A DNA stretch of 6,139 nt, taken from Gammaproteobacteria bacterium. Lineage in GTDB: Bacteria; Pseudomonadota; Gammaproteobacteria; Steroidobacterales; BM003. This document shows positions 1 through 6,139 of the stretch, piece after piece (position 1 is the first letter of the stretch; each line of letters begins with the position of its first letter). The stretch spans positions 1 through 6,139 of the forward strand of contig JAPHSC010000122.1 of the NCBI GenBank assembly GCA_026193125.1. The letters run 5' to 3'. The notes beneath the pieces are model-generated. The model worked only from the letters and a program-made list of their open reading frames with translations, was not told the DNA's origin and made no database searches. A program made the position numbers and the translations under genes.

Positions 1-1096
1 CATAAAATGTGCGCTTGGCGTAGATGTGCCGCTCACCCGACTTCAAGGTACCTTCCACTACCCAGACGCGGTGCAACTCATAGCGCAGATAGTCAGGGTT
101 CATATGCCCGGCCTGGAGTATGTCCTTGTAGCTGGCCTTTTTGTTCAGCAAGCGATAGCTGTTGTAGCCAATATACATTTCCTTCTTGCCCAGCAGCTTC
201 CAATCATAGCGGTCCGGGGCGCCGTTATACAGGTCCAGATCGTCTGCCGTACGCAGCGCGTCAGAGGCGGTGCCGGGACCGTCATAAGCCACGTCTGGAG
301 CACGCCGCACACGCCGCTGGCCGGCATTGTAAACCCAGGCCGCACGAGGTTCCTTCACCTGGTCAATGTTCTCATGCACCAGCAGCACGGTGCCTTCCAG
401 GCGAGCCGGAGCAACGATGCTTTGCATGTAGAAGAACAGACGATTCGGGTCAACCTCTTCCTTCATGTAATTGGCCCAGGTGATCTGGTCATCAAACACC
501 ACCGGGCTGAAGTTGCCGTTAGCCTGCACAGGAATCTGCGTATAACTGCGCTTCACACTGCCACCGCGATAACGAACGATATGATTCCATATCACTTCAA
601 TGCCGCTGGCGGGTATCGGAAATGGCGTATCCGATACCAGCGCTTTCAGGCCATTCCCCCCCTCGGCCAGTTCGGCTTTCACGGCGCCGGCCTTGACCTG
701 GTCATATACCGCCTGTGGATAGGCGGCCGAGCGGCGCGATGGATACACATTCATCTTGAATGTAGTCGGATAACGCTTCAGCAGGGCAATCTGCCCGGGG
801 GACAGGTTGTCCTTGTACTGCTCGTAATTGGCCGCAGTGATGGAAAATTCGGACTGATCATCAGCAAACGGATCCACCAGGGGTTGCCCGGGTGTGTAAC
901 CGGCAGGCAGTTTGCTTATCGGAGTCCACTCATGAATCGTCCCCGCCGCGTTTCCTGCACGCTCGGCGCCCATGGGAGTCAGCTCCGGCCCGCCCAGCTT
1001 GTCCGCCTGTTCCTGGGAAATTGCGGCGGAAGCGCCGCTGGCGGCCACATAGGTTGCAGCGGCCAGCGCCAGCATGGTCTTTTTCAATAATGTCAT
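1..1096 (-). CDS. DUF1329 family periplasmic protein, partial (C-terminus beyond left edge)
   Basis: The reading frame from the ATG at 1096 stays open for 365 residues to the window edge. The family (PF07044) is usually around 450 residues, so roughly the last fifth is missing. Residues 1-24 form a Sec signal peptide (KK at 5-6, hydrophobic core, cleavage probably after GASA). No lipobox Cys follows, so a soluble periplasmic protein is expected. Family-like blocks are PFPIPASGIEVIWNH (158-172), RAAWVYNAGQRRVRRAP (251-267), WKLLGKKEMYIGYNSYRL (299-316) and a His/Arg-rich stretch with RYELHRVWVVEG (338-349). The start is supported by TGAGGA 8 bases upstream. It is the second gene of an operon, 31 bp after DUF1302. 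The family is annotated as related to LolA-type lipoprotein or lipid carriers, but the biochemical function is unknown. Family assignment is firm; a lipid-carrier role is inference. Confidence 0.9.
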   Translation of the reverse strand, partial: MTLLKKTMLALAAATYVAASGASAAISQEQADKLGGPELTPMGAERAGNAAGTIHEWTPISKLPAGYTPGQPLVDPFADDQSEFSITAANYEQYKDNLSPGQIALLKRYPTTFKMNVYPSRRSAAYPQAVYDQVKAGAVKAELAEGGNGLKALVSDTPFPIPASGIEVIWNHIVRYRGGSVKRSYTQIPVQANGNFSPVVFDDQITWANYMKEEVDPNRLFFYMQSIVAPARLEGTVLLVHENIDQVKEPRAAWVYNAGQRRVRRAPDVAYDGPGTASDALRTADDLDLYNGAPDRYDWKLLGKKEMYIGYNSYRLLNKKASYKDILQAGHMNPDYLRYELHRVWVVEGTLKSGERHIYAKRTFY

Positions 1097-1104
1097 GTTG
1101 TTAA

Positions 1105-1110
1105 TCCTCA
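1105..1110 (-). promoter_or_regulatory. Ribosome binding site of the DUF1329 gene
   Basis: TGAGGA on the minus strand lies 8 bases before the ATG at 1096, inside the 31-bp gap after the DUF1302 stop codon. It is a good Shine-Dalgarno match and fixes the DUF1329 start. The gap has no room for a convincing promoter or terminator, which favours co-transcription with DUF1302. Confidence 0.75.
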
Positions 1111-1127
1111 TAAATCCTTGGCCTGGC

Positions 1128-3005
1128 CTAGAAGCTCACGCCGAAGCTGATGCCGGCGAAGTCGCGATCAACGCGGGTGTTGTAATCGCCACCGGAGAAG
1201 TCCGTATAGAATATTTCTGCGGTGTAGCGCTGCAGGTACTCTGCCTTAAGCGACAGACCCAGGCTCTTGGCGCCTTCGTTGAAGACCCCCGCCGGGTGCC
1301 AGCCACTTACGTCATGCGAGAAACTCAGGCTCGGCACCAGGTTCACACCCTTGAACACGTCGTCATACTGGAATACCAGGCGTGCCCGGTAACCCCAGGA
1401 GGAATCGGTGACAAAACCCTCGTCGGTGCAATTGGCCGCATTGGAGTTGGGTACCAGGCCGATGCTGGGTATACCCTCGCAGGTCACCGTAAACCCTGAA
1501 TACGGGAAGGCAGCAAACGAGCCCATACCGTAGGTTGGGGAACGACCATAACGACGATTGAGTTGGCCATTTACCAGGTCAACACCGGTAGTGGGTGGCA
1601 GACCGCTGACACCGGCCCAGCCCACCTCGCCCACCAGGGCAATCTGTGAGGTACCAAGGACACGATAGAAGGTCTTGATGACCGTCAACTGAGCCTGGGT
1701 GCTGTCATATTCATCATAGCCCTGGAAGGTGCCGCCCGGTGGCAAAGCAAGCACTACAGGAGTAATCGGGCTCCAGGGAGCCAGACCCAGGGCAGCCTGC
1801 AACAACTCGGTGGAGTTGATCTGCAGCGGCATGTCGGGATGGAAGCTGACTTCGCCAGACACTGCCCAACCGGCAAGGTTGGTGGCTACGCTCAAACCAT
1901 ATAACTTCTGGTCTGCCGGGAACTCGGCATAGAAGGTTGGGTTGCCCCCGTAAGGGTTACCGGGAATGAAGGTCGACCCGGGCGGTGCACCCAGGGCCAC
2001 GTTCTGGGAGGTGCGTCCGGTGAACATCGGAATCTTGCCGTGCGTGTTCATGTAATACAAACCGAATTCGGTACCACCGAGTTTCTCGGCGAAATAGCGC
2101 AAGGCTATACCGTATTGACCACCATCATCGGGTTCAATATCACCGTCGCGGGTAATGTAGACGCCATTCGCCATCGCATAGGCATCAGACACACCGTTTG
2201 ATACCGTCAGTATGTTACAGCCGTCGGCCGCGAAATCCGCATCAGCGTAATAGCTGCCGCAGGCATCAATAATGTATTTTTCCCATTCATACTGGTAAAA
2301 GGCCTCAACGCTGATCGCGTCGCTAAGACCCAAGGCACCGTACAACATGCCTACCGGAAGCAGACCTTCCTTGATTTCCACACCCGGACGACGAAATGCC
2401 GATACGTCCACCGGGTTGATTGCATTCAGACCACCCTGGATAAAGGTACTCTCACCCCAGCTGACCACCTGGCGACCCAGGCGCAGATCCAGCGGACGAC
2501 CGCCGATGTCAAAATCACCGTAAACGAAGGCGTCAAGCAGGCGTATACCCTGGTTCTTGGCGAATTCATTGTAGGTGCTGTCTTCCAGCGACTCATTGGG
2601 CACGTAGGAATTATTCGAGGTACCGTGAGCACGATCGCCATTTGCCAACTCATTGTCGTACCAGTACTTGAAGCGGACCACGCCACCGAAATTACCACGA
2701 CTCAGTTCCAGGTCATGCACGCCCTTGATGATCAGGGAGTTGATGTCACCCTTGGCAAAGTTGAGATTGCCATCGTCGGTATTGCTGACCGAGGCTGTAC
2801 CACCCGGAGCATTGGAACCGGCATACAGGTTCGCTTGCGGGTCTGACAGGCGCCACGACGCACCCAGTGAAATGTCCGATGTAAAACTTGCATCAAAGCC
2901 AGCCAATTCGAAATTGACAGCCTGGGCCTGCGAGGTCACGCCAAGCAGTATGGCCGGTGCCAACACAAATCCCAGCCTTCTGGCCCACGGTTTATTGTTT
3001 TTCAT
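1128..3005 (-). CDS. DUF1302 family outer-membrane barrel-like protein
   Basis: This is a complete 625-residue protein. Residues 1-29 form a Sec signal peptide (RR at 9-10, hydrophobic stretch, cleavage after AQA). The mature N-terminus has the family's short beta pattern (NFELAGFDASFTSDISLGAS, 31-50), then a GDINSLIIKGVHDLEL block (86-101). The hallmark LGRQVVSWGES (176-186) leads into GGLNAINPVDVSAFRRPG (191-208). Alternating aromatic and polar strands and a C-terminal Phe (GISFGVSF, 618-625) fit an outer-membrane barrel recognised by the Bam machinery. Four cysteines (249, 263, 509, 526) form two close pairs. The start has AAGGGG 5 bases upstream. It is the first gene of an operon with DUF1329, the usual partner of this family (PF06980). 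Function is unknown; passage or binding of a hydrophobic compound at the outer membrane is a reasonable guess only. Confidence 0.93.
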   Translation of the reverse strand: MKNNKPWARRLGFVLAPAILLGVTSQAQAVNFELAGFDASFTSDISLGASWRLSDPQANLYAGSNAPGGTASVSNTDDGNLNFAKGDINSLIIKGVHDLELSRGNFGGVVRFKYWYDNELANGDRAHGTSNNSYVPNESLEDSTYNEFAKNQGIRLLDAFVYGDFDIGGRPLDLRLGRQVVSWGESTFIQGGLNAINPVDVSAFRRPGVEIKEGLLPVGMLYGALGLSDAISVEAFYQYEWEKYIIDACGSYYADADFAADGCNILTVSNGVSDAYAMANGVYITRDGDIEPDDGGQYGIALRYFAEKLGGTEFGLYYMNTHGKIPMFTGRTSQNVALGAPPGSTFIPGNPYGGNPTFYAEFPADQKLYGLSVATNLAGWAVSGEVSFHPDMPLQINSTELLQAALGLAPWSPITPVVLALPPGGTFQGYDEYDSTQAQLTVIKTFYRVLGTSQIALVGEVGWAGVSGLPPTTGVDLVNGQLNRRYGRSPTYGMGSFAAFPYSGFTVTCEGIPSIGLVPNSNAANCTDEGFVTDSSWGYRARLVFQYDDVFKGVNLVPSLSFSHDVSGWHPAGVFNEGAKSLGLSLKAEYLQRYTAEIFYTDFSGGDYNTRVDRDFAGISFGVSF

Positions 3006-3010
3006 ACTTG

Positions 3011-3016
3011 CCCCTT
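3011..3016 (-). promoter_or_regulatory. Ribosome binding site of the DUF1302 gene
   Basis: AAGGGG on the minus strand lies 5 bases before the ATG at 3005. Spacing is slightly short but acceptable. The encoded N-terminus is a full signal peptide, which supports this start over any downstream Met. Confidence 0.6.
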
Positions 3017-3068
3017 AAAATCCCGAGTCTTGTAATACCAAAAAGTCCGCACGGTAAGCCCAACTGCG

Positions 3069-3083
3069 CACCAATGCCTGGTG
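3069..3083. repeat. Small palindrome CACCA-N5-TGGTG
   Basis: CACCA and TGGTG arms are separated by 5 bases in the probable leader or promoter zone of the DUF1302 gene. The right half contains CCTGGTG (3077-3083), repeated at 3122-3128 in the next palindrome, 45 bp away. It could be an operator half-site pair or a small leader hairpin. Evidence is sequence symmetry only. Confidence 0.35.
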
Positions 3084-3117
3084 TGTATTCCCGGTCTGCG
3101 CGGCCCCCCGAGTGGAG

Positions 3118-3130
3118 GCCACCTGGTGGC
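3118..3130. repeat. Perfect 13-bp palindrome GCCACC-T-GGTGGC
   Basis: Six-base arms around a single central T form a perfect palindrome immediately next to the first copy of the TATAACGG direct repeat. It could be a dimeric regulator site or part of a leader hairpin for the minus-strand operon. It has no T-run on either strand, so it does not look like a terminator. Confidence 0.4.
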
Positions 3131-3132
3131 GC

Positions 3133-3144
3133 TATAACGGTCTC
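3133..3144 (+). repeat. Direct repeat copy 1, TATAACGGTCTC
   Basis: This matches copy 2 at 3159-3170 at 11 of 12 positions, with a start-to-start distance of 26 bp. It lies in the divergent promoter region next to the perfect palindrome at 3118-3130. Two same-orientation copies at fixed spacing suggest regulator binding sites, but no known consensus is recognised. Confidence 0.5.
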
Positions 3145-3145
3145 A

Positions 3146-3154
3146 ATCCTATCA
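3146..3154 (-). promoter_or_regulatory. Possible extended -10 element for the DUF1302-DUF1329 operon
   Basis: On the minus strand this reads TGATAGGAT: a TG dinucleotide one base before TAGGAT, which matches TATAAT at 4 of 6. No good -35 hexamer sits at normal spacing; TTGTGC is 19 bases upstream. It lies exactly between the two direct-repeat copies, so a protein bound to both would cover it. The start would be near 3139, giving a leader of about 130 nt. This is a weak call. Confidence 0.25.
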
Positions 3155-3158
3155 CTGT

Positions 3159-3170
3159 TATAACGGTTTC
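3159..3170 (+). repeat. Direct repeat copy 2, TATAACGGTTTC
   Basis: This is the second copy of the 12-bp element at 3133-3144, differing at one base and in the same orientation. The pair brackets the candidate minus-strand -10 element. Confidence 0.5.
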
Positions 3171-3270
3171 GCACAAGTACCCCCGGATTTTAGACTTGAA
3201 CCAATTAGCGACTCCGACTGGTGCAGTGCAGCACTGGTTCGGCACGCACTGACGTAGGCGCAGTCACGTA

Positions 3271-3300
3271 TTGCGAAGCCGGTCGCAGGCGGTTCATAAA
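3271..3300 (+). promoter_or_regulatory. Candidate sigma70-type promoter for the ATPase gene
   Basis: TTGCGA (3271-3276; 4 of 6 to TTGACA) and CATAAA (3295-3300; 4 of 6 to TATAAT) are separated by 18 bases. Transcription would begin near 3307, giving a leader of about 22 nt before the ATG at 3329. The match is moderate and rests on hexamer similarity and position alone. Confidence 0.35.
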
Positions 3301-3328
3301 GGTACTTGTAGTTTGAGCATGGGTCAGG

Positions 3329-5965
3329 ATGAACGCCGCCACATTTCGCCCCTGGGCCAATAGCGTTGAGTCAGTGCTGACTGCCCTCAAAGTGGATTCC
3401 GACCAGGGACTGGACGGGGCGGAGTTGGCTGCGCGTCTGCGCCTGTACGGGCCAAATGAACTGACTCAAGCGTCCAGGCGCAGCGTCTGGAAAGTACTGC
3501 TCGACCAATTCACCAGTCTTATCACTGCGCTGCTGTGCGTGGCCGGCGTGGTTGCGCTGGCCTTTGGAAATGCTGCGGAGGCGATTGCTATAGCGGTGGT
3601 CGTTATCCTCAACACCGCCATAGGCTTTGCCACCGAATTGCACGCTGTACGTTCGATGCAGGCACTGCGAAATCTTGGACAAGTCCCGGCGACGGTCAGA
3701 CGTGGTGGCATGCTGCACAAGGTGGATGCTCGCAGCCTGGTACCCGGAGATATCCTGGTGATGGAGGCCGGGGACATTGTCACCGCCGATGCGCGTCTTA
3801 TGCGAAGCTCCCGCCTCCAGGCAGATGAATCACTGCTTACCGGCGAATCCGTAGCAGTAGAAAAATCATCGGCAGTGGTCCCCGAAAACGCCCACCTGGT
3901 TGAACGCAGCAATATGCTGTTCAAGGGCAGCGCGCTCACCCGTGGTTATGCCGAGGCCGTGGTCGTAGCCACCGGCAGAAAAACCCAGGTAGGCGACATC
4001 GCCACCTTGACTGCAGCCGCAACGCCGGGCGACACCCCCCTGGAGAAATCACTGCGTCGTCTTGGCCACCGACTGGTGGCCCTGACCAGCGTGGTCTGCG
4101 TCCTGATGATGGCGGTCGGTCTGGCCACCGGGCAGGATGCCTTGCTGACCATCGAAACCGCTATCGCCCTGGCCGTGGCAGCCATACCGGAAGGCCTGCC
4201 GATTGTGGCCACGATCGCCCTGGCCAGGGGCATGCGTCGCATGGCACGCAACAACGCATTGATCGAGCGCCTGGCGGCTGTGGAAACGCTGGGCGCCACC
4301 AATCTTATCGTGACCGATAAAACCGGCACCCTCACCGCGAACCATATGAGCGTGCGCCAACTGCTTAGCGCGGACGGAGAATGCCGGGTCAATCACTCGA
4401 TCCCTCCTCCCGTCTTCTCAACACTGCTGGAGGTCGCCGTCCTGTGTAACACCGCGGAAATGGTCGGGTCGGATGGAGGGGTGGGCGACCCAACCGAAAT
4501 CGCCCTGCTGCAAGCCGCTCTCCAGGCCGGTATTGACATCGCCGCATTGCGCGACACCCACCCCTGTCTGCAACACACCGCGTTCGACTCCGATGTCAAG
4601 ATGATGGCCACGGTGCATGCCAGGAACGGCAGGATGATGTATTGCATCAAGGGCGCTCCAGAACATGTACTGGATGCCTGCGATGGAATCTGGAAAGACA
4701 ATGAGCGCCAGGTCCTGGATCAGCCACTGCGAATGCAATGGCTGGAACACGCAAATGCCCTTGGCAAGAAAGGACTGCGCACCCTGGCCTTTGCGTTCAA
4801 GTTCGAGGATCAAAAAGACAGCCAGCCTTACCGTGAACTCACCCTGTTGGGGATTGCCGGTCTTGCCGACCCACCCAAGCAGGGTATCGATACAGATATG
4901 CAAGCGTGCCACGAGGCGGGAATCAGGGTGGTAATGGTGACGGGGGACCAACTGGCCACTGCCCGTGCGATTGCCATGGAGATCGGGCTGACGCCGTCGG
5001 CGCGCGATTGTGTAAGTGTGGATGCCCGGGACCTGTCTGACGCCAGCCAACATCAGGACTTGCTGAAGTCGGCGGATGTTATTGCCCGGGCAAATCCACG
5101 CTTGAAGCTGGATCTGATCGACATGCACCAGGCCGCGGGCAATGTAGTGGCAATGACCGGGGACGGCGTGAATGATGCACCTGCCCTGCGCAAGGCAGAT
5201 ATCGGTGTGGCGATGGGCAAGCGCGGCACACAGGTCGCCCGAGAGGCTGCCGCCATGGTGCTTGAGGATGACGAGTTCTCCACAATCATCGCTGCAGTGG
5301 CACAGGGACGAGCGATATACGCCAACATACGCAAATTCGTCAGCTACCTGCTTTCCTGCAATCTGTCCGAGATCCTGATCATCGGGCTGGCTACGGTGAT
5401 CGGCGCGGCACCGCCCCTGTTACCCCTGCAAATCCTGTTTCTGAATCTTGTCACCGACGTGTTCCCTGCCCTGGCGCTGGGTGCCTGCGAGGCCGAGCCA
5501 GGTATCATGAGACAAGCACCCCGGCCTCGCGAGGAACCGCTGATCAGCCGCCACCACTGGACACGTATTATCGTCCATTCCCTGCTGATTACTGTCGCCG
5601 TACTGGGTGGCGTCGAGATCGCCGCGCACCTGCCCGGGCTGGAGCATGCGCACCCGCTTACCGCAGCATTTCTTATTCTCACCCTGTCCCAGCTTTGGCA
5701 CGTGTTTAACATGCGCGCAGATCAAGACCGCCTGTTTAACAACGAGGTCACACGCAACCCATGGGTCTGGGCGGCGATTCTGTTGTGCCTGGCGATCCTG
5801 GGACTGGCCCTCGGACTGCAACCACTTCGCACAGTGCTGGCGTTGACCATTCCCGATGCAGCAACCTGGATCCTGATTTTCCTCGCCAGCCTGCTACCGG
5901 TCCTGGCCGGACCATTAGTGATCCGTTTACTTCCGGCACCCGGACCCGGGCATCAGGGCAAATAA
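3329..5965 (+). CDS. P2-type (SERCA/PMCA-like) cation-transporting ATPase, probably Ca2+
   Basis: This complete 878-residue inner-membrane pump couples ATP hydrolysis to cation export. In order it shows a cation-ATPase N-terminal segment (about 8-60, with GPNEL at 41-45), M1-M2 (about 55-101), the actuator motif TGES (171-174), M3 (about 246-266), M4 with PEGLP (287-291), the phosphorylation motif DKTGT (Asp330), the nucleotide-domain KGAPE (Lys441), TGD (538-540), the hinge TGDGVND (610-616) and M5-M10 (about 670-867). Ca-site residues equivalent to SERCA Glu309, Asn768, Glu771, Asn796, Thr799 and Asp800 are present (Glu288, Asn678, Glu681, Asn706, Thr709, Asp710); the Glu908 position appears to be Gln788. 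No heavy-metal domain or CPx motif is seen. An in-frame stop at 3314 makes ATG 3329 the first usable start, although its ribosome site is weak. Ca2+ is most likely; another cation is possible. Confidence 0.95.
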   Translation: MNAATFRPWANSVESVLTALKVDSDQGLDGAELAARLRLYGPNELTQASRRSVWKVLLDQFTSLITALLCVAGVVALAFGNAAEAIAIAVVVILNTAIGFATELHAVRSMQALRNLGQVPATVRRGGMLHKVDARSLVPGDILVMEAGDIVTADARLMRSSRLQADESLLTGESVAVEKSSAVVPENAHLVERSNMLFKGSALTRGYAEAVVVATGRKTQVGDIATLTAAATPGDTPLEKSLRRLGHRLVALTSVVCVLMMAVGLATGQDALLTIETAIALAVAAIPEGLPIVATIALARGMRRMARNNALIERLAAVETLGATNLIVTDKTGTLTANHMSVRQLLSADGECRVNHSIPPPVFSTLLEVAVLCNTAEMVGSDGGVGDPTEIALLQAALQAGIDIAALRDTHPCLQHTAFDSDVKMMATVHARNGRMMYCIKGAPEHVLDACDGIWKDNERQVLDQPLRMQWLEHANALGKKGLRTLAFAFKFEDQKDSQPYRELTLLGIAGLADPPKQGIDTDMQACHEAGIRVVMVTGDQLATARAIAMEIGLTPSARDCVSVDARDLSDASQHQDLLKSADVIARANPRLKLDLIDMHQAAGNVVAMTGDGVNDAPALRKADIGVAMGKRGTQVAREAAAMVLEDDEFSTIIAAVAQGRAIYANIRKFVSYLLSCNLSEILIIGLATVIGAAPPLLPLQILFLNLVTDVFPALALGACEAEPGIMRQAPRPREEPLISRHHWTRIIVHSLLITVAVLGGVEIAAHLPGLEHAHPLTAAFLILTLSQLWHVFNMRADQDRLFNNEVTRNPWVWAAILLCLAILGLALGLQPLRTVLALTIPDAATWILIFLASLLPVLAGPLVIRLLPAPGPGHQGK

Positions 5966-6002
5966 ACCTGGAAGATTAAAGACGGGTGCGGTCGGGGCCT
6001 GC

Positions 6003-6019
6003 GGTCCCCTTAAAGGACC
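6003..6019 (+). terminator. Weak hairpin after the ATPase gene
   Basis: GGTCC (6003-6007) and GGACC (6015-6019) can form a 5-bp stem with a 7-base loop, 37 bp past the ATPase stop. No T-run follows, so this is at best a weak or Rho-assisted terminator. Confidence 0.25.
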
Positions 6020-6026
6020 AGCCTGT

Positions 6027-6057
6027 CCAGGGAACCACAACACCCGGCATTCCCAGG
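6027..6057. terminator. Imperfect inverted repeat between convergent genes
   Basis: CCAGGGAA (6027-6034) and TTCCCAGG (6050-6057) pair over 8 positions with one central mismatch and a 15-base loop. It sits between the ATPase end and the probable end of a minus-strand gene, where a bidirectional terminator would be expected. It lacks T-tracts on both strands. Confidence 0.25.
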
Positions 6058-6064
6058 GGTTGAC

Positions 6065-6139
6065 TCAGGTCTGCTCAGCAAGATTCAGGGAGAGTGTGCG
6101 CGCCCGGGCTTGATCCACATGAAAGGACATGCCCCGGCC
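6065..6139 (-). CDS. Possible C-terminal end of a convergent unknown gene
   Basis: Entering from the right edge, this minus-strand frame gives 24 residues ending in TLSLNLAEQT and a TGA stop at 6065-6067. Its third codon positions are GC-rich (about two thirds) like the genes in the window, and its end faces the ATPase end, with inverted repeats between them. The other two minus-strand frames also stay open for a comparable stretch, so the frame choice is uncertain. The family is not recognisable from so short a piece. Confidence 0.3.
   Translation of the reverse strand, partial: GRGMSFHVDQARARTLSLNLAEQT

Larger units (their letters stand above)
3006..3328. promoter_or_regulatory. Divergent intergenic control region
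   Basis: These 323 bp separate the 5' ends of DUF1302 (minus) and the ATPase (plus), so promoters for both directions should lie here. I see no convincing gene in it: the short open frames lack good ribosome sites and recognisable products. The minus-strand leader side (about 3006-3130) is GC-rich with two small palindromes. The centre (3131-3170) is AT-richer and carries an imperfect 12-bp direct repeat. The ATPase side has a modest promoter match near 3271-3300. A 9-bp inverted repeat, ACAAGTACC at 3173-3181 and GGTACTTGT at 3301-3309, spans the ATPase-proximal half; an IR of that length could arise by chance in a region of this size. Confidence 0.7.

Noticed and set aside
26..1090. 354-codon open frame on the plus strand opposite the DUF1329 gene
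   Set aside because: It lies fully antisense to a gene with clear family motifs, a signal peptide and a ribosome site. The translation has no recognisable domain, and long antisense frames are common in GC-rich genes.
2992..3174. 60-codon minus-strand frame across the DUF1302 start and upstream region
   Set aside because: It overlaps the DUF1302 start in another frame, has no recognisable family, and its content follows the GC-rich leader. A leader peptide cannot be excluded but nothing supports one.
3173..3309. 9-bp perfect inverted repeat with arms at 3173-3181 and 3301-3309
   Set aside because: It could be read as mobile-element ends or a looping site, but it encloses only 119 bp without a gene, has no flanking target duplication, and one such repeat can arise by chance in a region of this size.
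3369..3382. 14-bp palindrome AGTCAG-TG-CTGACT inside the ATPase coding start
   Set aside because: It has 6-base arms but lies in conserved coding sequence (SVESVLTAL region). It is likely coincidental, so no operator is called.
3205..3390. 61-codon minus-strand frame across the ATPase start
   Set aside because: It overlaps the well-supported ATPase N-terminus on the opposite strand, and has no convincing ribosome site or product.
4418..5128. 236-codon minus-strand open frame within the ATPase
   Set aside because: It is antisense to the nucleotide-binding and phosphorylation domain coding sequence of the ATPase, whose motifs continue without a break. No ribosome site or family resemblance is seen.
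1..6139. CRISPR arrays, tRNA or rRNA genes, insertion sequences, phage or defence genes
   Set aside because: I found no regularly spaced repeats, RNA-gene signatures, transposase or integrase motifs on either strand. The window is explained by three clear genes and their flanks.

Overview
The window looks like chromosomal DNA of a Gram-negative gammaproteobacterium, possibly a marine or pseudomonad-like lineage. The grounds are an estimated GC content in the high 50s percent (by eye, not computed), a signal-peptide outer-membrane-type barrel protein ending in Phe, and the adjacent DUF1302/DUF1329 gene pair, which recurs in Pseudomonas and related marine gammaproteobacteria. This assignment is an inference; there is no rRNA or other phylogenetic marker here.

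Layout. On the minus strand, a DUF1302 gene (1128-3005) is followed 31 bp downstream by a DUF1329 gene. The DUF1329 gene starts at 1096 and runs off the left edge of the window, so its C-terminus is missing. Both products carry Sec-type signal peptides and the two genes form an apparent operon. A 323-bp divergent intergenic region (3006-3328) holds an imperfect 12-bp direct repeat, two small palindromes and weak promoter-like elements in both directions. On the plus strand, 3329-5965 encodes a complete 878-residue P2-type (SERCA/PMCA-like) cation-transporting ATPase. The last 174 bp contain two weak hairpins and probably the 3' tip of a convergent minus-strand gene ending at 6065.

How the genes may work together. 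The DUF1302 and DUF1329 products are likely envelope partners: a barrel-like outer-membrane protein and a periplasmic protein of a family related to LolA-type lipoprotein carriers. The substrate is unknown. The ATPase belongs in the inner membrane and most likely exports Ca2+. Nothing in the sequence ties it to the DUF pair beyond the shared promoter region. No mobile element, CRISPR array, tRNA or rRNA is visible. The least understood content is the DUF1302/DUF1329 pair and its upstream control region.
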